A DNA stretch of 5,292 bases. Source: Ferruginibacter sp. Its GTDB lineage: Bacteria > Bacteroidota > Bacteroidia > Chitinophagales > Chitinophagaceae. The notes under the pieces were generated by a model. The model was not told the DNA's origin, did not search any database, and was given only the letters and a program-made list of their open reading frames with translations. Numbering within the stretch: the first letter of the stretch is position 1; every line of letters begins with the position of its first letter. Positions 1 to 5,292 of the stretch are shown here, in pieces. Position numbers and translations under genes: made by a program. The stretch spans positions 1-5,292 of the forward strand of contig JANYFI010000217.1 of assembly GCA_025362765.1 (NCBI GenBank), given 5' to 3'.

Positions 1-384
1 AGTAAAGACGATGAAGCAAAATTGAAAGAATTATTCGGCGTAAAAATTCCTGAATTAAATGTTACAGTGGAAGTAAAGGGATTAAGCGTTGACGCACCAC
101 CTGTAACAGCTACAAGGCCCGAGTTTATGCGGCGCATGAAAGACATGGCATCTATGCAGGGCGGTATGGGCGCTTTTTATGCCAGCATGCCTGATGAAGT
201 TACATTAACGGTAAACGGGAACCATCCGTTGTACAAAACTATTCTTGCAGAAACTGCCAAAGAAAAGCAGGAAAAACAAGTGCTTAATTTGGCCGATCTC
301 GCATTACTTTCACAAGGATTATTAAAAGGAAATACACTTACTAATTTCATCAACCGAAGCGTTGAATTGATGAATGGAAAATAA
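1..384 (+). CDS. htpG: Molecular chaperone HtpG (Hsp90 family), C-terminal part; 5' end outside the window
   Basis: This is the last 127 codons of an Hsp90-family ATP-dependent cytosolic chaperone, read in frame 1 from the first base to a TAA at 382-384. The visible part is the C-terminal dimerisation domain: a beta-rich stretch (about residues 12-35 of the fragment), the RPEFMRRM helix (39-46), a methionine/glycine-rich amphipathic segment (about 47-62) typical of the client-contacting helix of bacterial Hsp90, the conserved NHPL turn (74-77), and a terminal helical region ending in NRSVELMNGK. As expected for a bacterial HtpG, there is no eukaryotic MEEVD tail. The ATPase and middle domains must lie upstream, so the apparent TTG start at position 22 is not a real start. 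The gene faces the minus-strand operon and should stop at the shared hairpin just downstream. The family assignment rests on overall similarity to Bacteroidota HtpG tails that I recognise, not on a database search. Confidence 0.93.
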   Translation, partial: SKDDEAKLKELFGVKIPELNVTVEVKGLSVDAPPVTATRPEFMRRMKDMASMQGGMGAFYASMPDEVTLTVNGNHPLYKTILAETAKEKQEKQVLNLADLALLSQGLLKGNTLTNFINRSVELMNGK

Positions 385-411
385 AAAGTAAAGACGGTAA
401 TCATTTAATAA

Positions 412-446
412 AAAACTTCCGGTGTTATTGTAATGCCGGAAGTTTT
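412..446. terminator. Bidirectional intrinsic terminator between convergent htpG and the methyltransferase gene
   Basis: A perfect 11-bp inverted repeat, AAAACTTCCGG (412-422) and CCGGAAGTTTT (436-446), encloses a 13-nt middle that can pair further (G-U, G-U, A-U, A-U) down to a loop of about 5 nt. On the minus strand the stem runs into six consecutive T (415-410). On the plus strand it ends in TTTT. Both transcripts therefore get a GC-centred stem with a U-tract, the usual form of a shared terminator between convergent genes. The methyltransferase stop codon (427-425) falls inside the hairpin, and its last codons form one stem arm. Confidence 0.88.
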
Positions 447-1126
447 AATATCGCAGCCTCCAGGTATTTCATTTCTTTGGTATGAAAAACTTCTGTAAAT
501 CCTTCTTCCAAAAACAAATCCTGGTATAATGGGTTGGCGTATGCTACTATAATCTCCCTGGGATTTTCCCTGGCGCTTTCCATGATATTATATACAACAG
601 CTGTCATAACTACCACATCAAACGGATTGAATAAAAATATGCAATCTGCTGTGGCGGGTATATCATAATTCATGGCGTCTCCTACAACAATATTATATTT
701 CATTGAGGGGAATTTTGCCTGCGTTTGCTGTAGATTATTCCGGGCATCGGCACAAAATTGTTTTGAAAAATCTATGCCACTGATATTGGTGTAACCATAC
801 CCTGCTGCTACGCACAAAGCCCGGCCTTTGCCACAACCAATGTCTAAAAAATGCATGTAAGCAGTTGTTGGAAGCTGCCTGAAGATTTTTTCCAGCAATT
901 GGTAGCTGATGGGCATATACATCGTGGCATGTGACGTATCAATACCTAACTTTGATAAATCCTTTAGTTCGTCAGCACCGGTGGTATTTATTCCATATTT
1001 TTTTTCTCCGGCTATTTCCTGTTTAATAATATTGAAGGCAATACGAAAGTTCCAGTTAAAACCAACGTAAAAAAAATAGTGCAGGTAAGAGAATACTTTC
1101 AAGTTGTTGAAATTAGGAGTATGCAT
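425..1126 (-). CDS. Class I SAM-dependent methyltransferase, substrate unknown
   Basis: This encodes a predicted 233-residue soluble methyltransferase with a Rossmann-type SAM-binding core. Motif I is FLDIGCGKG (residues 93-101), the acidic residue ending strand beta-2 is D119 in GIDFS, a further acidic SAM-contact candidate is D150 in VVGDAM, and the motif IV position is FLFNPFD (164-170). An N-terminal segment of about 90 residues precedes the core, with an aromatic-rich start and a YMPISYQLLEKIF stretch (70-82) that probably caps the cofactor site. The layout resembles small DOT1-like or generic class I enzymes. There is no target-recognition domain, and the catalytic motif is NPF, not the NPPY/NPPF of N6-adenine DNA methylases. 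I chose the ATG at 1126-1124 because it begins 2 nt after the recJ stop; a start at 1186 would add 20 polar residues and overlap recJ by 58 nt. It is the last gene of the operon and its end lies in the terminator. Fold is confident; substrate is unknown. Confidence 0.85.
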   Translation of the reverse strand: MHTPNFNNLKVFSYLHYFFYVGFNWNFRIAFNIIKQEIAGEKKYGINTTGADELKDLSKLGIDTSHATMYMPISYQLLEKIFRQLPTTAYMHFLDIGCGKGRALCVAAGYGYTNISGIDFSKQFCADARNNLQQTQAKFPSMKYNIVVGDAMNYDIPATADCIFLFNPFDVVVMTAVVYNIMESARENPREIIVAYANPLYQDLFLEEGFTEVFHTKEMKYLEAAILKLPALQ

Positions 1127-1128
1127 TG

Positions 1129-2832
1129 TTAACGTGATAATCGCAGGTCTATTATTTTCAGTTGCAGATTTGTTTCCCCGTTCCATTCGTTTTCATCCAA
1201 TGTAAATAAAAGATCAAATGGCTTTTTACTTTGTACGATGGGAAATTTATCCGCCAAATTAAAACCAATGCCGGAAAAAGTTTTATCACCTTGCTTTACT
1301 ACAAATCGCACATGGGCTTCTTTTACAATTTTTGAATAGCCGGTATCGGTGATATTTTTTGCAATAAAAACCGGCCGCATATTTTCAGGACCAAAAGGTT
1401 CCATCTGGCAGATAATATTATACAGTGCTGTACTTATTTCCTCAAAAGAAATTATACTGTCAATCACAATTTCAGGTATCAGTAAGTGCGCCTCAATAGA
1501 AGCCGATACTACAGCTTCAAACTTATCAGTAAAAGCCATAACATTCTCAGGCAACATAGAAAGCCCTGCGGCGGCAAAGTGGCCGCCATAGCCCAATAAG
1601 TACTCTCTACAGGCGTGTACTGCTTCATACAGGTTATATCCAACAACGCTTCTTGCACTACCCGCAACAATATTTCCGTTACGGGTTAATACAATCGTTG
1701 GCCGGTAATATTTTTCAGTTAACCTGCTTGCAACAATTCCCACAACACCCTTATGCCAGTGTTCCTGGTAAACCACTGTAGACTTGCGTTCAATCAGCTC
1801 GGCGTTGTTATCAATCAACGCAAGTGCTTCTGCGGTAATACTGCTATCTGCCTCTTTACGGTCACTGTTATCGCTGTGTAATAATTTAGCCAGTTCCATT
1901 GCCTTATCGGTATCTTTTTCAATAAACAGCTGAACTGCTTTTTTCGCATCATCCATTCTGCCGGCAGCATTTATTCTTGGTGCAATTACAAAAACAACAT
2001 TGGTGATGGTTAATTTTTTTTGAATGCCGCCCAGTTGTATAAGCGCTTTAATGCCAGCGCAGGGGTTGCTGTTAATTTGTTGCAAGCCGTAATATGCCAA
2101 TATCCTGTTTTCGCCAGTCATAGGCACAATGTCGGCTGCAATGGCTGTTGCCACCAGGTCGAGGTAGCAAAAATAATACGCCTCATCAACCCCATAATGC
2201 CCGGCTAATGCAGTTATTAGTTTAAAACCAACTCCACATCCACACAATTCTTTGTAGGGATAGGTGCAGTCTTTTTGTTTGGCATTCAAAATTGCAACAG
2301 CGTTTGGTAGAATTTCGTCGGGTAAGTGATGATCGCAAACAATAAAATCGGTGCCAAGGGTTTTTGCGTAGGTAATTAAATCAACAGATTTAATACCACA
2401 ATCGAGGGAAATGATTAAGGTAAAGTTATTTCCTGCAGCATAATCTATACCCGCTTTGCTTACGCCGTATCCCTCCCGGTACCGATGTGGAATATAAAAA
2501 TCAACTAAACCAGGGTCACAAATTTTGCATATAAACTGGTACATGGCAGCAACCGAAGTGGTTCCATCCACATCGTAGTCTCCAAATACCAATATCTTTT
2601 CATTTGCTTCTATGGCAGCCACAAGTCTATTTACAGCCTTATCCATATCCTTCATTAGGTAAGGATCGTGTAAAGCTGTTAGTAATGGACGAAAATAGGC
2701 TTTTGCTTTTTCAAAACTATCAATACCCCTGTTAACCAGCATGCTGCAAATACTCCGGTTTACCTTCAGCGAATCTTGCAATGCATCGGTGCTTTTTTCG
2801 TTTACTTCCAGTATGTTCCATCTTTTTTTCAT
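1129..2832 (-). CDS. recJ: Single-stranded-DNA-specific exonuclease RecJ
   Basis: This is a complete 567-residue RecJ, a DHH-superfamily 5'-to-3' single-strand DNA exonuclease that acts in RecF-pathway recombination, mismatch repair and base-excision repair; the length is normal for the family. The DHH phosphoesterase domain carries FGDYDVDG (residues 83-90), SLDCG (142-146), the signature DHH (167-169), and the LDLVATAIAADIVPM helix (224-238) with its conserved aspartates, so the Mn-binding residues appear intact. PRINAAGRM (285-293) marks the connecting region. The DHHA1 domain has WHKGVVGIVASR (359-370), GSARS (391-395) and GGHFAAAG (416-423). The C-terminal OB-fold region (about 450-567) contains EPFGPENMRPVF. 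The start ATG at 2832-2830 gives the usual short N-terminus (MKKRW). It lies 42 nt downstream of the prenyl synthase stop, with no promoter I can recognise between them, and 2 nt before the methyltransferase, so co-transcription is likely. Confidence 0.97.
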   Translation of the reverse strand: MKKRWNILEVNEKSTDALQDSLKVNRSICSMLVNRGIDSFEKAKAYFRPLLTALHDPYLMKDMDKAVNRLVAAIEANEKILVFGDYDVDGTTSVAAMYQFICKICDPGLVDFYIPHRYREGYGVSKAGIDYAAGNNFTLIISLDCGIKSVDLITYAKTLGTDFIVCDHHLPDEILPNAVAILNAKQKDCTYPYKELCGCGVGFKLITALAGHYGVDEAYYFCYLDLVATAIAADIVPMTGENRILAYYGLQQINSNPCAGIKALIQLGGIQKKLTITNVVFVIAPRINAAGRMDDAKKAVQLFIEKDTDKAMELAKLLHSDNSDRKEADSSITAEALALIDNNAELIERKSTVVYQEHWHKGVVGIVASRLTEKYYRPTIVLTRNGNIVAGSARSVVGYNLYEAVHACREYLLGYGGHFAAAGLSMLPENVMAFTDKFEAVVSASIEAHLLIPEIVIDSIISFEEISTALYNIICQMEPFGPENMRPVFIAKNITDTGYSKIVKEAHVRFVVKQGDKTFSGIGFNLADKFPIVQSKKPFDLLFTLDENEWNGETNLQLKIIDLRLSR

Positions 2833-2874
2833 ATTGAATGAAACTCTTTTGCCGTTTATTGTAAATTGTACACT

Positions 2875-3837
2875 TTAATATTTTCTGTCTGTTGTGTAGC
2901 GAACCAATTCCTCCATGGCTTTTCTCACGTCATTGTCTTCAAATTCATGCAATACATCCAACGCTTCGTCTCTGTACTGAATCATTTTTGCTGCCGCATA
3001 GTCTATGCCCCCTGAAGCCATAACTGTATCAATAACGTGGCGCACTCTTTCAGTATTCCTGTTGTCGTTTTTGATAATGTAAATAAGTTCTCTTCTTTTT
3101 TTTGCACTGATGTTATTGAGTGTATAAATCAATGGCAGGGTTAGCTTTTTTTCTTTGATGTCATTGCCCGTTGGCTTTCCGACATCTTCCTTTCCGTAAT
3201 CAAAAAGATCATCTTTTATCTGGAAGGCAATACCAACTTTTTCACCGAATAATTTCATTTTGTTACTCACCAATTCATTTTTACTGGTGCTCCATGCACC
3301 CACCGCACAGGCCGATGATAATAAAGAGGCCGTTTTATTCCTGATGATTTCAAAATAAATATCTTCTTTTAAATTGAGGTTTCTCGATTTCTCAATTTGC
3401 ATCAATTCACCTTCGCTCATTTGCTTAACTGCCTGAGATAGAATTTGCAGGTGTTCAAAATCTTTATTGTCAGTAGATAAAAGAAGGCCTTTGGAAAGCA
3501 GGTAGTCGCCTACCAGTACCGCAATTTTATTTTTCCAGATAGCATTGACAGAAAAAAAACCACGTCTTTCAAGGGATTCGTCCACCACATCATCGTGCAC
3601 CAGGGTGGCGGTATGCAACAATTCAACCAATGCAGCAGCCCGGTAAGTACTTTCGTTAACCGGACCGTGCAGTTTGGCGCTCAGAAAGACAAACATCGGA
3701 CGCAATTGTTTACCCTTGCGCTTAATAATATATTTCATGATTCTGTCGAGTAGCGGTGTTTGACTTTTAACTGACTCGGCAAACTTCTTTTCAAAAGTAT
3801 CTAATTCAACGCCTATAATATTTGTTATAAATTCCAT
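2875..3837 (-). CDS. Long-chain all-trans polyprenyl diphosphate synthase (IspB/HepT-like)
   Basis: This 320-residue trans-isoprenyl diphosphate synthase condenses isopentenyl diphosphate onto an allylic diphosphate in the cytoplasm. The motifs are complete: GKQLRP (residues 42-47), the first aspartate-rich motif DDVVD (82-86) followed by RRG (91-93), GDYLLSKG (110-117), the second aspartate-rich motif DDLFD (209-213), and GKPTGNDIKEKKLTLPL (220-236) with the lysines that bind diphosphate. The residue five places before the first DDxxD is alanine (A77), not a bulky aromatic. In this family that usually leaves the product tunnel open and gives long chains (heptaprenyl to octaprenyl or longer) instead of farnesyl or geranylgeranyl products. 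In Bacteroidota the expected use is the menaquinone side chain. It is the first gene of the minus-strand operon, and its ATG is 265 nt from the divergent OmpA-like gene. Family assignment is near certain; chain length is inference, so I give no gene symbol. Confidence 0.94.
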   Translation of the reverse strand: MEFITNIIGVELDTFEKKFAESVKSQTPLLDRIMKYIIKRKGKQLRPMFVFLSAKLHGPVNESTYRAAALVELLHTATLVHDDVVDESLERRGFFSVNAIWKNKIAVLVGDYLLSKGLLLSTDNKDFEHLQILSQAVKQMSEGELMQIEKSRNLNLKEDIYFEIIRNKTASLLSSACAVGAWSTSKNELVSNKMKLFGEKVGIAFQIKDDLFDYGKEDVGKPTGNDIKEKKLTLPLIYTLNNISAKKRRELIYIIKNDNRNTERVRHVIDTVMASGGIDYAAAKMIQYRDEALDVLHEFEDNDVRKAMEELVRYTTDRKY

Positions 3838-3850
3838 CGTTTAAAAAATG

Positions 3851-3881
3851 GCAATATAGTGCGTTAACCGACGGGTTCAAA
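3851..3881 (-). promoter_or_regulatory. Candidate promoter for the prenyl synthase-recJ-methyltransferase operon
   Basis: Read on the minus strand, TTTG (3881-3878) is followed after 19 nt by TATATTGC (3858-3851), which matches the Bacteroidota -7 consensus TAnnTTTG at 6 of 8 positions. The spacing equals that of the better promoter for the divergent gene. Transcription would begin close to 3845 and leave a leader of only about 8 nt before the ATG at 3837. The -7 match is imperfect, so this is tentative. A second weak -7-like site, TTACTTTG (3885-3878), lacks a TTG at the right distance. Confidence 0.3.
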
Positions 3882-3933
3882 GTAATTATTTTTTGCAGTG
3901 AAATTATCTGTTTGTTAATATGGCTTATTTTTT

Positions 3934-3970
3934 GTTCCCGGAACTAATTATTAGTAAATAAAAGTTTACT
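3934..3970. promoter_or_regulatory. Three abutting dyads between divergent genes; possible operator region
   Basis: Three perfect inverted repeats follow one another, overlapping by two or three bases. They are GTTCC-C-GGAAC (3934-3944), ACTAAT-T-ATTAGT (3943-3955), and AGTAAA (3953-3958) with TTTACT (3965-3970) around a 6-nt spacer. The first is notable for a GC-rich centre in otherwise very AT-rich DNA. They lie about 55 to 90 nt upstream of the rightward -33 element and a similar distance upstream of the leftward candidate promoter, a position suited to a regulator acting on either gene. Short dyads arise easily by chance in AT-rich DNA, and I do not recognise any as a known operator. Confidence 0.3.
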
Positions 3971-3998
3971 TTACAATAAAAATTCTATAATTGATTGG

Positions 3999-4051
3999 TA
4001 GATAATCTAAATAAATCCTAAAAAGATTTGGTTATTAACTCTCATTATCTA
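3999..4051. repeat. TAGATAATCTA dyad and a distal inverted copy reaching the -7 element
   Basis: TAGAT-A-ATCTA (3999-4009) is a perfect 11-nt dyad. Its left seven bases, TAGATAA (3999-4005), recur inverted as TTATCTA (4045-4051), which runs into the first two bases of the rightward -7 element at 4050-4057. The hexamer ATCTAA also occurs twice in direct orientation (4005-4010 and 4047-4052). Such paired half-sites flanking a promoter could serve a repressor, but the sequences are short and AT-rich, so chance is a real alternative. Confidence 0.2.
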
Positions 4052-4057
4052 ATTTTG
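4027..4057 (+). promoter_or_regulatory. Bacteroidota-type sigma-A promoter for the OmpA-family gene
   Basis: TTTG (4027-4030) is followed after exactly 19 nt by TAATTTTG (4050-4057). This is an exact match to the Bacteroidota primary-sigma consensus of a -33 TTTG and a -7 TAnnTTTG. Transcription would begin near 4063, giving a leader of about 40 nt that is strongly A/T-rich and lacks a Shine-Dalgarno sequence before the ATG at 4103, as is usual for highly expressed genes in this phylum. Confidence 0.75.
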
Positions 4058-4102
4058 TATGTGAAAACTATTAAATTTTAGAATTTTAATAATCAACAAG
4101 TT

Positions 4103-5292
4103 ATGGCAAACAAAAAGTACAAATTAATTTTAGGGTTTCTAGCCCTGCTAACAACTACCTCCTTTGCTCAGACAGGTTCGGGATATAGTGTGTTTGATTC
4201 ATCTGTAATTCCTGCAAAGAAATTACCTCAGCAGAATGAATTTATGAATAACACCTATAATTTTCCGGCAAAGCCACGAAATATGGTGGAAGTGGGGGTG
4301 TCGTTGGGAAATATTGCCATAAACGGAGATGTTGATGCAAGAATTCCACGATTGGGATTTGAAGCGCATGTAAGAAAAGCATTGGGCTACATTTTTTCTT
4401 TGCGATTGCAGTATGTAAATGGCAGTCCGACAGGGTTAAATTGGAATCCGTCTTACAATTACGGTAATAATGTGGCGTTGACCAGTGGTGGTAACGGTAA
4501 TCTACCTGTAGGAAAAGGATATCGTCCGAACGTTGACCCTGTATTTTATAATTATAAAACACATGTACAGGATTTAGGTATTCAGGGAATTTTTACTTTA
4601 AACAATATTCGTTTTCACAAACAAAAGACAGGCGTCGCTATTTACGTCGGCGGTGGTATTGGTGCTACCTGGTATAATACAATGATAAATGCATTGGACG
4701 CAAGTGGAAATAACTATGCTTCTCAGTATGCGGCTATTGTTGCGGGAGGGGATATTAATTATTCTAACCGCAGAAATATAATTAAGGCATTAAAAAAAGC
4801 TATGGATAATACCTACGAAACACCAGCTGAAACCGAAGGGGGAAGCCGCCGTGCCAAGTTGGGTAAAAATACTTTACTTCCATCAGGAACCATTCTTGCT
4901 GGTGTAGCGTTAAAATTAAGTAACAGGGTTAACCTTGCGTTGGAAGATCGTCAGACATTTGTTAAATCAGATTTGCTGGATGGGCAGCGCTGGCAGGAGC
5001 ATCCTAATGGAGATGCAGCTTTGACTCCCGATTATGATTCGTATAATTACCTGTCTTTGGGTATCAACTTTAATCTCGGTTCAAAGTCTGTTGAACCATT
5101 GTGGTGGTTAAATCCCCTGGATTATGCCTACAGCGAAATCAACAATCCAAAACACATGAAACTACCTAAACCAATTTTGGATGATGCTGATGGAGATGGC
5201 GTTACCGATCAATTGGATAGAGAGCCAAATACACCTGCTGGTTGCCCTGTTGATTCCCATGGTGTGACGAGAGATACTGATGGTGACGGTGT
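4103..5292 (+). CDS. Exported OmpA-family outer-membrane protein with TSP3 repeats; 3' end outside the window
   Basis: The frame opens at ATG 4103 and stays open to the window end (396 complete codons). The N-terminus is a classic type I signal peptide: MANKKYK, a hydrophobic core LILGFLALL, then TTTSFA with cleavage predicted after A22, before QTG. Residues from about 60 to 325 alternate beta-strand-like stretches (VEVGVSLGNIAI, LGFEAHVRKAL, GVAIYVGGGIGATWY, LAGVALKLSNRVNLAL, YLSLGINFNL) with polar Asn/Gly/Tyr-rich loops, as in an outer-membrane beta-barrel. A segment EPLWWLNPLDYAYSEI (331-346) then leads to an acidic calcium-binding TSP3-type repeat, D361 to D372 (DxDxDGxxDxxD), a CPVDSHG linker (381-387), and the start of a second repeat (D391 onward). 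In Bacteroidota this order is normally followed by an OmpA peptidoglycan-binding domain, which would lie beyond the window. Expected role: tethering the outer membrane to the cell wall. The start is well placed, about 40 nt after the predicted transcription start. The full domain architecture is inferred. Confidence 0.87.
   Translation, partial: MANKKYKLILGFLALLTTTSFAQTGSGYSVFDSSVIPAKKLPQQNEFMNNTYNFPAKPRNMVEVGVSLGNIAINGDVDARIPRLGFEAHVRKALGYIFSLRLQYVNGSPTGLNWNPSYNYGNNVALTSGGNGNLPVGKGYRPNVDPVFYNYKTHVQDLGIQGIFTLNNIRFHKQKTGVAIYVGGGIGATWYNTMINALDASGNNYASQYAAIVAGGDINYSNRRNIIKALKKAMDNTYETPAETEGGSRRAKLGKNTLLPSGTILAGVALKLSNRVNLALEDRQTFVKSDLLDGQRWQEHPNGDAALTPDYDSYNYLSLGINFNLGSKSVEPLWWLNPLDYAYSEINNPKHMKLPKPILDDADGDGVTDQLDREPNTPAGCPVDSHGVTRDTDGDG
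5183..5292 (+). repeat. Thrombospondin type-3 (calcium-binding) repeat region within the OmpA-family gene
   Basis: The first unit encodes DADGDGVTDQLD (5183-5218). After a linker with PNTPAGCPVD comes the start of a second unit, DTDGDG (5273-5290), cut off by the window. The spaced aspartates and the single cysteine in the linker match the TSP3-type linker found between barrel and OmpA domains in Bacteroidota. The number of repeats cannot be known from this window. Confidence 0.8.

Noticed and set aside
177..404. Minus-strand open frame opposite the end of htpG (75 codons)
   Set aside because: It is antisense to a well-conserved chaperone domain, has no recognisable motif and crosses out of the gene towards the terminator; it is a shadow of the real frame.
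1349..1591. Plus-strand open frame inside recJ (80 codons)
   Set aside because: It is antisense to the RecJ DHHA1/OB region, has low-complexity composition and no promoter; the recJ frame explains the sequence.
2020..2208. Plus-strand open frame inside recJ (62 codons)
   Set aside because: It is antisense to the conserved RecJ core between the DHH motif and the PRINAAGRM motif; no independent evidence of coding.
425..2832. Methyltransferase plus DHH nuclease as a restriction or anti-phage module
   Set aside because: The nuclease is a standard full-length RecJ with all housekeeping motifs. The methyltransferase lacks a DNA target-recognition domain and the NPPY/NPPF motif, and no other defence gene or mobile-element mark is nearby.
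2833..2874. Possible internal promoter between the prenyl synthase and recJ (contains TGTACA and ATTGTA repeats)
   Set aside because: No TAnnTTTG element with a TTG at the right spacing is present on the minus strand in this 42-nt gap, so co-transcription is the simpler reading.
4068..4092. ATTAAA/TTTAAT inverted repeat in the leader of the OmpA-family gene, considered as a regulatory hairpin
   Set aside because: Only about six A-T pairs around a 10-nt loop; too weak to form a stable RNA structure and expected by chance in such AT-rich sequence.
4242..4562. Minus-strand open frame of 106 codons, rich in His, Tyr and Pro
   Set aside because: It lies wholly antisense to the OmpA-family gene, whose signal peptide, strand pattern, promoter and TSP3 repeats make the plus strand the coding one.

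Overview
The window looks like a chromosomal housekeeping segment from a member of the Bacteroidota, probably a Chitinophagia/Chitinophagaceae-like organism. Four things point there. The DNA is moderately AT-rich. There are no convincing Shine-Dalgarno sequences ahead of the start codons. The only strong promoter is an exact match to the Bacteroidota -33/-7 pattern (TTTG, 19 nt, TAnnTTTG). The OmpA-type outer-membrane protein with calcium-binding type-3 repeats is of a kind common in this phylum. The lineage call is inference; no 16S or other marker gene is present.

Layout: (1) Positions 1-384, plus strand: the last 127 codons of htpG (Hsp90). (2) Positions 412-446: a strong hairpin with T-tracts on both strands, which probably terminates both htpG and the convergent minus-strand operon. 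It overlaps the end of the last minus-strand gene, whose stop codon lies in the hairpin. (3) Positions 425-3837, minus strand: a compact three-gene unit read in the order polyprenyl diphosphate synthase, recJ, class I SAM-dependent methyltransferase, with gaps of 42 nt and 2 nt. (4) Positions 3838-4102: a divergent, AT-rich control region with a clear promoter for the rightward gene, a weaker candidate for the leftward operon, and a row of short dyads between them. (5) Positions 4103-5292, plus strand: an exported OmpA-family protein, with signal peptide, beta-rich N-terminal part and the start of a TSP3 repeat linker, cut off by the window end before the expected OmpA peptidoglycan-binding domain.

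The genes do not form one pathway. The prenyl synthase should make the long all-trans isoprenoid tail of menaquinone, RecJ is a 5'-3' single-strand DNA exonuclease for repair and recombination, HtpG is a chaperone, and the OmpA-like protein links the outer membrane to the cell wall. The methyltransferase is the only operon member whose substrate cannot be read from sequence. I see no mobile element, CRISPR array, RNA gene or defence system, and no convincing sign of a new multi-gene system. The observations most worth a second look are the dyad cluster between the divergent genes, the terminator embedded in a coding end, and the uncharacterised methyltransferase linked to recJ.
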